Positions 52,837-62,205 of a stretch of 64,000 nucleotides of DNA are shown here, piece after piece. The stretch's first letter is position 1. Every line of letters begins with the position of its first letter. This stretch comes from Candidatus Binatia bacterium (lineage in GTDB: Bacteria > Desulfobacterota > Binatia > Bin18), in NCBI GenBank assembly GCA_022820725.1, contig JAJEFA010000014.1:248001-312000 (forward strand), read 5' to 3'. A program made the translations under genes and the position numbers. The notes below the pieces were generated by a model. The model saw nothing but the letters and a program-made list of their open reading frames with translations, was not told where the DNA came from and ran no database searches.

Positions 52837-53988
52837 CTATAAGAGCTGTACCGAGTGGAAAGCTACGGTCCGCTGGTCAGTTTCATCCATGGGGAAGTCC
52901 TCCCCGGTCCGAAACAGAATGGTATTGTCTCCGGGACGAATCCAGCCGCTCGAAAGAGGGATGGCGTATTCACGCCAGCCTCTATACAGGAGCAGGCGCT
53001 GGGCGAGCTGCCCATTGACGATGATTTCGATCGGGAAGCAGGTATACGCCTTTGATTTCACAAATGGCCGGGCAACAAGGTGGAGGGCAGCCCCCTCTCC
53101 TTGCGGGGCGGTCAGGGTAATACGGGCGTCGCCCTGCCGAGCCCAGGAGATTGGGCCAATCGGCTCTTGAGTATGCCGGCCCCAATTCCCGTTGAAGTCT
53201 TCCTGTGGCGCGTTTTCCCCAAAAGCAAACACGGCAAGTGGGGCAGTCTGAAGGGACCGGACGGAGGGAAGAAGCACCCGTGTCCGCGGGAAAAAATAGA
53301 ACATTTGATAGCAGAGCAGGGCGACGAGGCCCAGGAAGACGACAGGGCGGGGGGACTGCAAAAAGGCAGGCGGGCGCAAAGCCACACTCAACAGCGCGCC
53401 GGCAATGAGGAGACTGCCAATGATATCGGTCGCCCAGTGATGCCCAAGATAGAGCCGCTGCCAGATGATCACACCGGACAGGCAAAGTGCAATTCCACTG
53501 CCCCACACCCGGAGCCAGACGGGAACATCTTTGCGAGCCAGGAAAAAAATCAAGGTGCCAGTGATGAGGACCGCGCCGATCACATGCCCGCTGGGAAAAC
53601 TATTGCCCACGAGCCACGCTGGCAGCGCGCTGGGTCGGGTGCGGTCCAGGCCGGTTTTCAGCAGTTCCGAGAGAAACGCACCGCTCAGGACAATGAGCAA
53701 GGCGTGAGCGATATCCGTCCAACGCCGTTGCAGCCCAAGTACGCAGACGCCCAGACCGCCGAATACGATCAGATACCAGAGGGGAGAGTTCTTACACTGC
53801 ATACCGATGTGGACGAGATGACACGACCGAGCCGACTGGAGCCATTGGTAGACGGCCGCATCCAGGGGAATGGTCGCCTCCATGCTCAGGAATTGGACAA
53901 GAATCAAGCCGCCCAGCAAAAGGGGCAGTCGCTGATTCGTTTTATTGTTCAAGAGTCCGTATGGCTTCCGCGCGAGCCCACTCCACAT
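52837..53988 (-). CDS. PAP2-family phosphatase with a C-terminal beta domain
   Basis: 383 residues. After two or three membrane helices, KTGLDRTRPSALPAWL, SFPSGHVIGAVLI and QRLYLGHHWATDIIG are the three PAP2 motifs; the first residue of the third is Gln instead of Ser. Further membrane helices follow. The C-terminal ~130 residues (FVKSKAYTCFPIEIIVNGQL, GDNTILFRTGEDFPMD) look like a soluble beta-sandwich. Start ATG 53988 is tentative, as it overlaps the next gene by 46 bases. Likely dephosphorylates a lipid diphosphate. Confidence 0.82.
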   Translation of the reverse strand: MWSGLARKPYGLLNNKTNQRLPLLLGGLILVQFLSMEATIPLDAAVYQWLQSARSCHLVHIGMQCKNSPLWYLIVFGGLGVCVLGLQRRWTDIAHALLIVLSGAFLSELLKTGLDRTRPSALPAWLVGNSFPSGHVIGAVLITGTLIFFLARKDVPVWLRVWGSGIALCLSGVIIWQRLYLGHHWATDIIGSLLIAGALLSVALRPPAFLQSPRPVVFLGLVALLCYQMFYFFPRTRVLLPSVRSLQTAPLAVFAFGENAPQEDFNGNWGRHTQEPIGPISWARQGDARITLTAPQGEGAALHLVARPFVKSKAYTCFPIEIIVNGQLAQRLLLYRGWREYAIPLSSGWIRPGDNTILFRTGEDFPMDETDQRTVAFHSVQLL

Positions 53989-54361
53989 TGTGTCGATGAC
54001 GATTGGCCATCTCCTTGAGAAAGGCTGCGATATCTGGAGGAGGTTGTAAATCGAGCGCTTGTTCAACCGTACGAGCGACCCACGCCTGGCCTCGTGACAG
54101 GAGGTCAATCTGACCCTGGAGATCCTCAATCCGGAGGACTTTTTGCGCGAAATCTCCGATTGCCGTAGACGGCCTTCCACCGTGCAGCCGGATGAGTCCC
54201 TCCAGGATAGACACGTCGCTGACTTCAACTTCGGTGAAGCTGGTAAATAAGGATTTGAGGCCCGACTCGGCGGTTGTCTGGCTTAACGTATCAAGGAGCG
54301 CATGCCCCGCACGTTCCGCTTCCAACAGTCGATTCAGGAGATTTTCGAGCGCTGTTTCCAT
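53942..54361 (-). CDS. DUF6306/DUF4142-like helical protein
   Basis: 139 residues. LENLLNRLLEAERAGHALLD … LEGLIRLHGGRPSTAIGDFA … MANRHRHNVEWARAEAI reads as a four-helix bundle, with His and Glu residues of a ferritin-like pattern. Upstream of and overlapping the PAP2 gene. Function unknown. Confidence 0.7.
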   Translation of the reverse strand: METALENLLNRLLEAERAGHALLDTLSQTTAESGLKSLFTSFTEVEVSDVSILEGLIRLHGGRPSTAIGDFAQKVLRIEDLQGQIDLLSRGQAWVARTVEQALDLQPPPDIAAFLKEMANRHRHNVEWARAEAIRTLEQ

Positions 54362-54538
54362 AGGCTATCGTCCCTCTCACTATAACAAAAAAGAGGAGAG
54401 GAGAAGGCACCCGAACGGAGGATGGACACACGCCCCGGAAGACGCTGGCAGAACGGTAGCGGCGCATGATACGTTCTCTGTCCTGGTGGTGGTGATTTGC
54501 GAGGCAGGGTATACGGGACGACGAGAGAGGGAAAGCGT

Positions 54539-54913
54539 ATGCAAAAACTGGTAGGGTTCACCCTCACTGCGGGCCTCCTTTTCATCATGGCGTGCGGTTC
54601 GACGAAGACTCCCACGCTCTCGGTGCCGTTTCTGAGTGCCAAGCCTGCGACCGACTCACCAGTTCGGGCCAAGCGCATGGAATTTGCGCGTTTTGAGCTG
54701 GATTGGGATGGGATGAAGCCGATCGGGAGCCGTCCCAAGCAGGAAGTGAGAGCAACACTATTGGCCAGCATCGAGAGCGACTGCCCCAATTATCAGGTGG
54801 TCAATGAGGGAGAAAATTCCGAGGAGAATACGAGCCAAGCGCAAGACGGCGTCCAGCAGAACGCCAAAATAGTCAGGAATTATTACTGGATTCGCTACCG
54901 TTGCGGAGAGTAA
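54539..54913 (+). CDS. Putative lipoprotein
   Basis: 124 residues from ATG 54539 with GAGAGGGAAAG upstream. Residues 1-18 form a short signal peptide ending in FIMAC, a lipobox. The rest (FARFELDWDGMKPIGSRPKQ, SIESDCPNYQVVNEGENSEE, NYYWIRYRCGE) is a small soluble protein with a Cys pair. Unrecognised. Confidence 0.65.
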   Translation: MQKLVGFTLTAGLLFIMACGSTKTPTLSVPFLSAKPATDSPVRAKRMEFARFELDWDGMKPIGSRPKQEVRATLLASIESDCPNYQVVNEGENSEENTSQAQDGVQQNAKIVRNYYWIRYRCGE

Positions 54914-54951
54914 ACGAGACACATGAACAAAACAACAGAAGGAGGTGTGCT

Positions 54952-55383
54952 ATGGCATCTATACTCGAAGAAAAGGACGCGATTCACGAGACGATCGCAA
55001 ACTATTGCTATCATTTTGATGGTGGTGAGTTTAACCAGTGGGTCGATTTGTTCACTGAGGATGGCGTCTTTGACGGTGGAGAGGTCGCCGGTGTGCATAC
55101 GGGCAAAGAGGCACTGCGGGCTTTTGTTGATACCGTTCCCGGTCGGATGGCGATGAAAGACGGCGCGCCCATGCTCAAGCATTGTGTGATGAACGAAATC
55201 ATCAAAGTCGATGGAGAGCAGGCGACCGCAAAGAGCTATATCGTCGTGGTCCGCTCCAAAGGCGAGAGTGCGTTAGTCAACGGTATTGCCGGTCGTTATG
55301 AGGACCGGCTTGTCAAACAAGGCGATCGCTGGCTTTTCGCACACCGCACAGTGCATTTCGACCTGATGGGCGACATGCAGTAA
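54952..55383 (+). CDS. SnoaL-like NTF2-fold protein
   Basis: 143 residues with AGGAGG upstream. EEKDAIHETIANYCYHFDGG, EFNQWVDLFTEDGVFDGGEV and WLFAHRTVHFDLMGDMQ follow the SnoaL_4 pattern (dehydratase or isomerase-like, conserved Tyr, Asp and His). Different subfamily from the one at 37243. Substrate unknown. Confidence 0.85.
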   Translation: MASILEEKDAIHETIANYCYHFDGGEFNQWVDLFTEDGVFDGGEVAGVHTGKEALRAFVDTVPGRMAMKDGAPMLKHCVMNEIIKVDGEQATAKSYIVVVRSKGESALVNGIAGRYEDRLVKQGDRWLFAHRTVHFDLMGDMQ

Positions 55384-55477
55384 GCCAACGCGTGTGAAGG
55401 AATCCAGGCGGGGTGCAGTTCAGCGGCCTCGCCTGGTACAATTTTCATGACTTCTGACCACTATCGGGAGAAAGGCT

Positions 55478-55717
55478 ATGCGCGCTGTCTTCTTAATGAT
55501 GAAAGTGGAACCGGGCACCCTGGCCGAGGTCGCGGATCGGGTGACCGATTTGGAAAGCTTCTCTGAGGCGTATTCCATCTCGGGAGCTTACGATCTGCTG
55601 GTCAAGTTATACGTTGATGACTTTGAAGACCTGTCACACTTGGTGACTGAGCAGATCCAGAAGATCCCGCACGTGCGGGAAACGTTCACCATACTGACCT
55701 TTCACGCCTTTAAGTAG
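55478..55717 (+). CDS. Stand-alone AsnC/Lrp ligand-binding domain protein
   Basis: 79 residues. MMKVEPGTLAEVADRVTDLE, SEAYSISGAYDLLVKLYVDD and FEDLSHLVTEQIQKIPHVRE form the RAM (regulation of amino-acid metabolism) beta-alpha-beta domain. No helix-turn-helix is attached, so it is a ligand sensor or partner rather than a DNA binder. Neighbouring CoA-transferase is convergent. Confidence 0.88.
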   Translation: MRAVFLMMKVEPGTLAEVADRVTDLESFSEAYSISGAYDLLVKLYVDDFEDLSHLVTEQIQKIPHVRETFTILTFHAFK

Positions 55718-55726
55718 GACAACGGA

Positions 55727-56881
55727 TCAGATCACCGCGTCCTTGCGAAGCTGCCCAATCTCTGTCTCATCCACCCCCAGCTCTCTCAAGATTTCGTCCG
55801 TATGCTGGCCTTTCTCCGCAGTTGGCGTGCGGATGCTGGCCGGAGTCCGACTCAGCGTTACCGGCAGACCAAGAATCTGGATAGGCCCGAGCGCCGGGTG
55901 CTCAATCGCATGCGCGAGTCCAAGGTGCCGGACCTGTTCGTTTTCAAAAACCTTATCAATAGACAGAATGGGACCGCACGGAATGCCAGCCGCGTTCAGC
56001 GTATCGATCCATTCGTCCACGGTCCTGTCTTTGAGTTTCTCTTCAAGAATGGGGGTCAGCGCGTCCCGGTTTTTCGAGCGCCGGCCCGGCGAGGAAAACC
56101 GTTCGTCTTCGGCCAGGGCGGCATCACCCAGCACTGCACACAGCCGCTTCCACATATGGTTGGTGGTGGCAATATTGATATGGCCGTCCTTGACCTTGAA
56201 AGTGCCGGTGGGAATCACGGTTGGATGATTATTGCCGGCCTGGGGCGGCACTTCTTTGCCCATGAGCCAGCGCGTGGCCTGAAAATCCAGCATAGAAACC
56301 ATGGCTTCCAGCAGTGAGGTATGGACCCACTGGCCTTCTCCTGACCGTTCGCGCTCGAGCAGGGCAACCAAAATACCCTGGGCGGCCAGCAGCCCGGCAC
56401 TCAGGTCGGCCACTGGAATCCCGGCGCGGACCGGACCGCCTCCGGGCTGTCCGGTAATACTCATCAGGCCCCCCATTCCCTGGGCAACCTGGTCATAGCC
56501 GGGGCGGTCCTGATACGGCCCGGTCTGTCCAAAGCCCGATATGCTGGCGTAGACGAGGCGCGGGTTCAGCGGCCTGAGCGATTCGTAGTCTATACCAAGA
56601 CGTTTTTTGACATTCGGTCGATAATTTTCCACCAACACGTCTGATTTTTTGACGAGCTGTTTCAGAATCCGCTTGCCGCGCTCGTCCTTCAGGTTGAGCA
56701 CCATACAGCGCTTATTGCGGTGCAGGTTTTGGAAATCAAAGCCGTGCCGACCCCATTCGCCCTCGTCCTGGGGCTGTTCGATTTTTATCACCTGAGCGCC
56801 CATATCGGCCAACTGGCGCACGCAGGTCGGCCCGGCACGGGCGCGGGTCAGGTCAATCACGCGGATGTGGGACAGTGGCAT
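55727..56881 (-). CDS. CaiB/BaiF class III CoA-transferase
   Basis: 384 residues from ATG 56881 with AAGGAGTCTTGCT upstream. Motifs: LSHIRVIDLTRARAGPTCVR, GAQVIKIEQPQDEGEWGRHG, DVLVENYRPNVKKRLG and a catalytic Asp at about residue 159 (VADLSAGLL). Divergent from the amidase at 57063, so a common promoter region lies in 56882-57062. Acid substrate unknown. Confidence 0.92.
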   Translation of the reverse strand: MPLSHIRVIDLTRARAGPTCVRQLADMGAQVIKIEQPQDEGEWGRHGFDFQNLHRNKRCMVLNLKDERGKRILKQLVKKSDVLVENYRPNVKKRLGIDYESLRPLNPRLVYASISGFGQTGPYQDRPGYDQVAQGMGGLMSITGQPGGGPVRAGIPVADLSAGLLAAQGILVALLERERSGEGQWVHTSLLEAMVSMLDFQATRWLMGKEVPPQAGNNHPTVIPTGTFKVKDGHINIATTNHMWKRLCAVLGDAALAEDERFSSPGRRSKNRDALTPILEEKLKDRTVDEWIDTLNAAGIPCGPILSIDKVFENEQVRHLGLAHAIEHPALGPIQILGLPVTLSRTPASIRTPTAEKGQHTDEILRELGVDETEIGQLRKDAVI

Positions 56882-57062
56882 AGCAAGACTCCTTCTGAGA
56901 CATAGTGAGCGATAGTAAGAGGACGCTACTAGGCCGCTTTCTAGCATACTCTCTGCCTGCCCATCCAGCAGAAATTCCTTGATTCATGCGTTTCCACTGG
57001 ACAAAGTCCGCCAAGGTGTGCCATGTCCAAAGGAAAGAATACGTCGCGAAAGGGAGGACAGT

Positions 57063-58577
57063 ATGCCACTGCGTAAACCGACCAAAGACGACTTCCACCG
57101 TTTGGCTCAGACCAACCACTTCGAGTTGAGTGCGGAAGAGGCTGAGGCGTATGAAGCCATGCTGCCGGATATGTTTGCCGCGCTGGACGCGCTCGACCAG
57201 GCGCCCGCGAACCTGCCGGATATTCGCTATCGTGAGCGCGAGCCCGGCAGCCGTCCGAGCCGTGCGGACGACCCGCTCAACGCCATAGTCCGGCGTTGTT
57301 CCATCAAGGGCGCACCTTCGGGCAAGCTGGCCGGGAAGCGCCTCGGCATTAAGGACAACGTGAGTATTGCCGGTATTCCCATGACGTGTGCCTCTCTGGT
57401 GCTGAGCGGCTATGTGCCGGATATTGATGCCACTATTATCACCCGCATCCTTGATGCCGGCGGCGAGATTACCGCCATCCTGAATATGGACAATTTTGCC
57501 TTCTCGGGTGGTGGTCATACCAGCGCCTATGGCTCGACCCGAAATCAGCATAATCCCGACCATATGGCCGGCGGTTCGTCCGGCGGCTCCGGGGCCGCCC
57601 TGTCGTATGCTGACATTGACCTGACGATCGGCGGGGACCAGGGTGGCTCCATTCGCATTCCGGCTTCGTGGTGCGGTGTCGTAGGGCTCAAGCCGACCCA
57701 TAGCCTCGTTCCATACACGGGTATCGTCGGGATCGATAACACCTTTGACCACACCGGTCCGATGGCGGAAACCGTGGCAGACACTGCCCTGCTGCTTGAA
57801 GTCATTGCGGGGAAAGATCCGCTCGACCCACGCCAATCCGAGGTTCCGGTGCAACCCTACACGCAAGTCCTGGGGCAGAGCATCCAGGGTCTTCGCTTGG
57901 GGGTCGTCAAAGAGGGATTTGGAACACCCGTGTCACAGCCGGCTGTTGACACAAAGGTCCACGCAGCCGTCAACGCCTTGCAAGACCTTGGGGCGCAGGC
58001 GGAAGAAGTCTCTATTCCGGCCCATCTTGAAGCCGGTGGGATTACCTGGGCCTTAATTGCTGAAGGGATGACGGCTTTGGTGTATGGCAACGGTGTCGGC
58101 TACCACTGGAAGGGGTTATACAATGAAAGCCTGATGAATACCTTGGGCAAATCGCTCAAGGCCCAGGCTCAGGACCTGCCCCACCAAGCCAAGTTTGTGA
58201 CCCTGGTCGGCAGTTATCTGAACCAAGCCTATTATGGCCGTTTATACGCCAAGGCCCAAAACCAACGACGCGCCCTCCAGGCCGCCTATGATCAGATCCT
58301 CGAACGCTTCGACATCCTTGTGATGCCAACAACGCCGATGACGGCCCATCGCTATGTTCCCAATATGGGGCCGCTCGACTCGCTGCAATTCGGCTGGAAT
58401 ATGCTCGGCAACACGGCACCGTTTGATATGACCGGTCATCCCTCACTCACTGTTCCCTGCGGGAAGGTTGACGGTCTGCCGGTCGGCCTCATGCTGACCG
58501 GACGCCATTTTGATGACGCCACCCTCTTACGTGTCGGTCATGCCTTTGAAAAGCAGATACCCTGGCAGGAGCGGTAA
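57063..58577 (+). CDS. Amidase (amidase-signature family)
   Basis: 504 residues from ATG 57063 with AGGGAGGAC upstream. The Ser-Ser-Lys triad is visible: KLAGKRLGIKDNVSIAG (Lys), MAGGSSGGSGAALSY (cis-Ser) and GGDQGGSIRIPASWCG (nucleophilic Ser). These enzymes hydrolyse amides to acids and ammonia. Divergent CoA-transferase and downstream convergent BKACE cluster suggest it feeds an acid into CoA metabolism. Confidence 0.93.
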   Translation: MPLRKPTKDDFHRLAQTNHFELSAEEAEAYEAMLPDMFAALDALDQAPANLPDIRYREREPGSRPSRADDPLNAIVRRCSIKGAPSGKLAGKRLGIKDNVSIAGIPMTCASLVLSGYVPDIDATIITRILDAGGEITAILNMDNFAFSGGGHTSAYGSTRNQHNPDHMAGGSSGGSGAALSYADIDLTIGGDQGGSIRIPASWCGVVGLKPTHSLVPYTGIVGIDNTFDHTGPMAETVADTALLLEVIAGKDPLDPRQSEVPVQPYTQVLGQSIQGLRLGVVKEGFGTPVSQPAVDTKVHAAVNALQDLGAQAEEVSIPAHLEAGGITWALIAEGMTALVYGNGVGYHWKGLYNESLMNTLGKSLKAQAQDLPHQAKFVTLVGSYLNQAYYGRLYAKAQNQRRALQAAYDQILERFDILVMPTTPMTAHRYVPNMGPLDSLQFGWNMLGNTAPFDMTGHPSLTVPCGKVDGLPVGLMLTGRHFDDATLLRVGHAFEKQIPWQER

Positions 58578-58593
58578 ATCGCTGTGATGAGTC

Positions 58594-58629
58594 AGAAAGC
58601 GAGGTAGCTGGAATACTACCTCGCTTTCT
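58594..58629. terminator. Bidirectional terminator between convergent genes
   Basis: AGAAAGCGAGGTAG, loop CTGGAATA, CTACCTCGCTTTCT: a perfect 14-bp stem between the amidase and the convergent methyltransferase. Confidence 0.85.
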
Positions 58630-58644
58630 CCCCTGGCCTGTTCG

Positions 58645-59442
58645 TCACTCTGCTTTCCGCGCAGACACCACAAACTGCGGCAAGCAAAAACAGTATTCTT
58701 CATTCTTCAGCCGTAGACGAACGTCTTCTCGCCAAGCGTCTGCCTCAGCCTGGGTCACTTCGCCCGAGTCGCAGGCGTACTGGTGCCAGTTATTCTCCAG
58801 CATGCGCATGGCGTGCCCTTTGACGTCGGGGCTGGCGAATATCCTTACCCTGATATCTTGGAGCTTGGCGAGCGTACACAACCGGCGCAGCTTGCGTCCG
58901 ATGCGCGGCTCGCGCATGGCTGTGGTTGTAATCGCTGCGAGCACGCGGTCGTGTAACGCCTCGTCACTCACATCCAGGGCGAGCATCTCCCAGTCACTAT
59001 CTATGAGAACAATGACTCCACCTGGCCGAGTGACGCGCGCAATGTCTTGGACGGTCTGCTGGGCAGAGTCTACGTATTCGAGGACGTTTTTACACAAGAC
59101 CCGGTCAAACGCCTCGGAATCAAAGGGCAGAGGAGGAAAGTCGGCTTGCTGAAAACTCACCTGTGGCTGGCTGGCCTCCAGGGCTTTCACACCGGCCCGG
59201 GCGACAAACTCCGCGTTAATATCAACCCCAACGACTCTTCCTGTGGGACCGACCCGCCGCCCCAGTTCCAGGGTGGTCGAGCCGGGACCGGAGCCGACAT
59301 CCAGAACAGACAGGCCGGGCTGGAGCTCAAGCGGGGCCAGCAGCGGCTCCATGCGCGGCTCGTAGCGCAATAAAGACTCATAGACCGACAGGCGCGCCGC
59401 ATCGATCTCAATCCAGTGCTGTTTATAATACGGAGTCGTCAT
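58645..59442 (-). CDS. SAM-dependent methyltransferase
   Basis: 265 residues from ATG 59442. SVLDVGSGPGSTTLELGRRV is motif I of class I methyltransferases; GVDINAEFVARAG gives the acidic residue for the ribose; PFDSEAFDRVLCKNVLEYVD and GGVIVLIDSDW are post-motif regions. A UbiE/COQ5-like small-molecule methyltransferase. It starts 8 bases after the BKACE stop, in the same transcript. Confidence 0.9.
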   Translation of the reverse strand: MTTPYYKQHWIEIDAARLSVYESLLRYEPRMEPLLAPLELQPGLSVLDVGSGPGSTTLELGRRVGPTGRVVGVDINAEFVARAGVKALEASQPQVSFQQADFPPLPFDSEAFDRVLCKNVLEYVDSAQQTVQDIARVTRPGGVIVLIDSDWEMLALDVSDEALHDRVLAAITTTAMREPRIGRKLRRLCTLAKLQDIRVRIFASPDVKGHAMRMLENNWHQYACDSGEVTQAEADAWREDVRLRLKNEEYCFCLPQFVVSARKAE

Positions 59443-59449
59443 ATGCTTA

Positions 59450-60346
59450 TTACCTCTGGATGATTTCCCGCGGCTCGAGCGGGAGGCCAAGAATCTGCCG
59501 CGCTTCCTGAGGCGTGGCTGGTTCGCGTCCGTGTGCCCGGGCGACTTCGACCACCCACGAAACGTAGTCAGCGTTGCTGTTCGCTACAGAGCCATCAATA
59601 CGGGTGGCCCGATCCTCGAAACCCACCCGGACGTGGGCTCCGGTGGTAATCGCCAGGCTGGCAATGGTGAAGACGCTGTCCTCTATACCGTGGGCAATCC
59701 AGGTGGCCTGCGGAAAGACCTCTTTGACGCAGTCCGTCATATAGGCATAGCTGCGCGGTGTGCCCGGCATGATCTGAAAGCCGGCACCAAATCGTCCTGA
59801 GAACTCAACCAGGAGATAGCGCGGAGCGGGCAGCAGGCCGTCTTCGACAAGCATGGCGACATTGGACAAAAAACCCGTATCGAGGACGGTCGGCTCGGGG
59901 ACTATGCCGCGTTCGCGACACACAAGAATGGTCTGGCGAATATCCTCATAGGAGTTCGGAAGCGCCATCGTTTGTCGGGTGCCATTCACCAGCGGCGTAT
60001 TGATAGCGATACTCCCGGTGTTGAGAGAGATCATATCAACCGGGTCAGGTGTTTCACGCAGATAGCGTAACACCTGATCAATCGACGCGTCCGGCATACG
60101 CGCGGTGGTATGATTGATAATAAGACTGGTCTGTTCCCGAATCAGGCGGTCGGCTTCCGCATACCACTCAGGCTCATAGCTGATACCGCCTTGGGGGGTT
60201 CGAGCATGGATATGAACGATAGACGCGCCCGCCGCCGCGCAACGCTGGGCCTCGGCCGCAACTTCTTGTGGTGTCCACGGGACGTTCCGGTTTTGCTCGC
60301 GACCACGCATACCATTCAGACAGGCTTTGATAACTATCTTGTCCAT
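59450..60346 (-). CDS. Beta-keto acid cleavage enzyme (BKACE, DUF849)
   Basis: 298 residues. IKACLNGMRGREQNRNVPWT, ASIVHIHARTPQGGISYEPE (HxH zinc ligands), IINHTTARMPDASI and GAHVRVGFEDRATRIDGSVA with the catalytic residues. BKACE enzymes use a zinc-bound enolate to transfer acetyl-CoA onto a beta-keto acid and release acetoacetate plus a new CoA ester. Family members differ in substrate; this one's is unknown. Confidence 0.92.
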   Translation of the reverse strand: MDKIVIKACLNGMRGREQNRNVPWTPQEVAAEAQRCAAAGASIVHIHARTPQGGISYEPEWYAEADRLIREQTSLIINHTTARMPDASIDQVLRYLRETPDPVDMISLNTGSIAINTPLVNGTRQTMALPNSYEDIRQTILVCRERGIVPEPTVLDTGFLSNVAMLVEDGLLPAPRYLLVEFSGRFGAGFQIMPGTPRSYAYMTDCVKEVFPQATWIAHGIEDSVFTIASLAITTGAHVRVGFEDRATRIDGSVANSNADYVSWVVEVARAHGREPATPQEARQILGLPLEPREIIQR

Positions 60347-60409
60347 GTGTACACCCCCTCCTCTTTCTCGCTACTCAAGTCTGGCGCGCTGTGTTCGTGT
60401 CAATCTGGA

Positions 60410-61114
60410 TTACAGTTCAACCGCCGTCGCTTCCTCCGGGTCTCCCCTCTCTTTCTGAGCGAAGTGCTCGCCAACGATGCCCGAAGAGACGATGAATGTG
60501 AACGCCTCTTCAACGGTATAATCGACTTCAACAACCTCCTCCGGCGGAACCATAACCAGAAACCCCGAGGTTGGGTTTGGCGTTGTGGGAATAAAGACGG
60601 AGAGGAGCTGCGAGGCAGAGGAGAGGTCCAGCGTGTCATCCCGTTCCGTAGCAACCAGCCCCATCACCCACATCCCCTTACGCGGATATTGGAGAAGGAC
60701 GACGCGCTGAAAGCTGCCGGACGGCCCCTGAAAGGTCTCCACCATTTGTTTGATCGCGCTATAGACACTGCTCACCAGGGGCAGGCGCAGGATCAAGGTA
60801 TTCACGGCGTCCAGAATCTGTCGCCCGATAAAGTTCGTTCCCACCAGACCCAGCAGAAAGATAATCGCCAGGGCTAAGGCAATGTTGGCCACAGGTGTAA
60901 TCGGCTCCAACCACCGAAAGCCCTCAAGCTGCTGGAGTGGACCAAATAGGGTCCGCATGATGGGCGCGCCCGCGCCGCTGAGGAGGTCAAACAAAAAGGC
61001 GATCAATAGATACGTCGCAACCAGAGGAATAAGAATCAGCAGTCCGGTCAGGAAGGTGTTGCGGACAAAACGCGATGTGGCTCGTTTCCGCTTGACGGCA
61101 GCTCCTCTATCCAT
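60410..61114 (-). CDS. DUF502 membrane protein
   Basis: 234 residues from ATG 61114. FVRNTFLTGLLILIPLVATY and NIALALAIIFLLGLVGTNFI are two membrane helices; LPLVSSVYSAIKQMVETFQG and TTPNPTSGFLVMVPPEEVVE are the conserved DUF502 soluble motifs. Function unknown. An in-frame TTG at 61165 would extend it. Confidence 0.92.
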   Translation of the reverse strand: MDRGAAVKRKRATSRFVRNTFLTGLLILIPLVATYLLIAFLFDLLSGAGAPIMRTLFGPLQQLEGFRWLEPITPVANIALALAIIFLLGLVGTNFIGRQILDAVNTLILRLPLVSSVYSAIKQMVETFQGPSGSFQRVVLLQYPRKGMWVMGLVATERDDTLDLSSASQLLSVFIPTTPNPTSGFLVMVPPEEVVEVDYTVEEAFTFIVSSGIVGEHFAQKERGDPEEATAVEL

Positions 61115-61177
61115 AGGTAACCCTCTTTCGTCTAAATGGTAGAGTAAGAGTCTGGGACTTCGCAAGAAAGGGGGCGT

Positions 61178-61435
61178 TCACGCCTGCCGCTTTTGGATGA
61201 ACGCACTGACGGCGATAATGCTCCAGGTTCCTTCCAGGACAACAAAAGGAAGAAAGTCAATCAGATATGAAGCGTAGCAAGCGATCCCGGCGCCAATGGC
61301 GTTGAGCGCTTGATAGGCTCTGGAATCGGTCTTCATCCAGCCAAAGAGATTCAGGAAAAACGCCCCCAGCAATAGGCCAACCCCAACGGCACCGATCCAT
61401 TCTGCATTATCAGCAAAAGAGATGTATGTAGGCAT
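61178..61435 (-). CDS. Small membrane protein (CBU_0592-like)
   Basis: 85 residues from ATG 61435 with AAGGAGC upstream. Three predicted helices (AVGVGLLLGAFFLNLFGWM; ALNAIGAGIACYASYLIDF; VVLEGTWSIIAVSAFI). The layout with YxxLNxxGAG … PFVVLExxW matches small CBU_0592-like membrane proteins. Role unknown. Confidence 0.7.
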   Translation of the reverse strand: MPTYISFADNAEWIGAVGVGLLLGAFFLNLFGWMKTDSRAYQALNAIGAGIACYASYLIDFLPFVVLEGTWSIIAVSAFIQKRQA

Positions 61436-61681
61436 AGGTGCCAAGCTCCTTACCACGTGAGTCAAGACGTGCCGATGTACACACAAGAACCGCTCAATAT
61501 CAAGAGCTCACGCGCCTGATGGTTATGCATGCAGCGTGAATTTTCCACAGATATGAAACGTCTACTGAAACTAAGAAGAGGAAAGAAGATGAGAGGCCAC
61601 TGGGTACAAAGGATAGGAAAGCAATCAGGGAGGATCAATATTCATACAAGGGATAGAGGGGTAATCAGGGAGGATCGATAC

Positions 61682-62173
61682 ATGAGCACAGCAGCTACCG
61701 GTACTGACTTACGCGGAATCGATTCCGCTTCTTCTTACGGAACATCGGATCTCGACAAAAAAGCGAGGCGTTTTCTCTTTGAGCGAGGGAGACTGGCGGA
61801 GCGGGAAGCTATTGCTCCGGCAGCTGTTTTACCCGAACAGTTCCACAGCTCTCCACGTCCGCACTCCCATCTCCGCGGAGAGATTGCGCTTATGCAGGCT
61901 GTTCTGGAGGACGCGATTGAGTGCTTTCAGAAACAGTTCGGGACACCCCGTTTTCGCGAGTATCGTATCGCACGGGAGGCGGAGCAGTGGTTTTTTACGG
62001 ATGACTATCAATGGCCGTTCTCATTTGTGAACATCTGTTCTGTCCTCGGGATTGATCCCGAGTATATCCGGCGTGGCCTCAACAAGCAGAAAGCCGAGCG
62101 ATCGGTCGAAATTCCACGCCGTGCGTTACACCACCCTATTGTCGTCCGACCGCAACTCAAAGAAGCAGCGTAG
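61682..62173 (+). CDS. Conserved hypothetical protein
   Basis: 163 residues from ATG 61682 (GGGAGGATCGATAC upstream). EIALMQAVLEDAIECFQKQF … WPFSFVNICSVLGIDPEYIR is a pattern I recall from conserved hypothetical proteins of delta-proteobacterial-type genomes. The leader carries a duplicated AATCAGGGAGGATC segment (61623-61680). Function unknown. Confidence 0.65.
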   Translation: MSTAATGTDLRGIDSASSYGTSDLDKKARRFLFERGRLAEREAIAPAAVLPEQFHSSPRPHSHLRGEIALMQAVLEDAIECFQKQFGTPRFREYRIAREAEQWFFTDDYQWPFSFVNICSVLGIDPEYIRRGLNKQKAERSVEIPRRALHHPIVVRPQLKEAA

Positions 62174-62205
62174 CAAAATCCTTCTTTACAGAATGAAAAC
62201 GCAAG

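Noticed and set aside
53080..54018. 312-codon plus-strand frame antisense to the PAP2 gene
   Set aside because: The minus strand encodes clear PAP2 motifs and membrane helices; the plus frame is hydrophilic without recognisable domains.
54901..54913. Selenocysteine readthrough at other TGA or TAA gene ends with nearby Cys
   Set aside because: Those I looked at (for example the DUF2442 and lipoprotein ends) show no continuing family sequence after the stop codon, unlike 62545.
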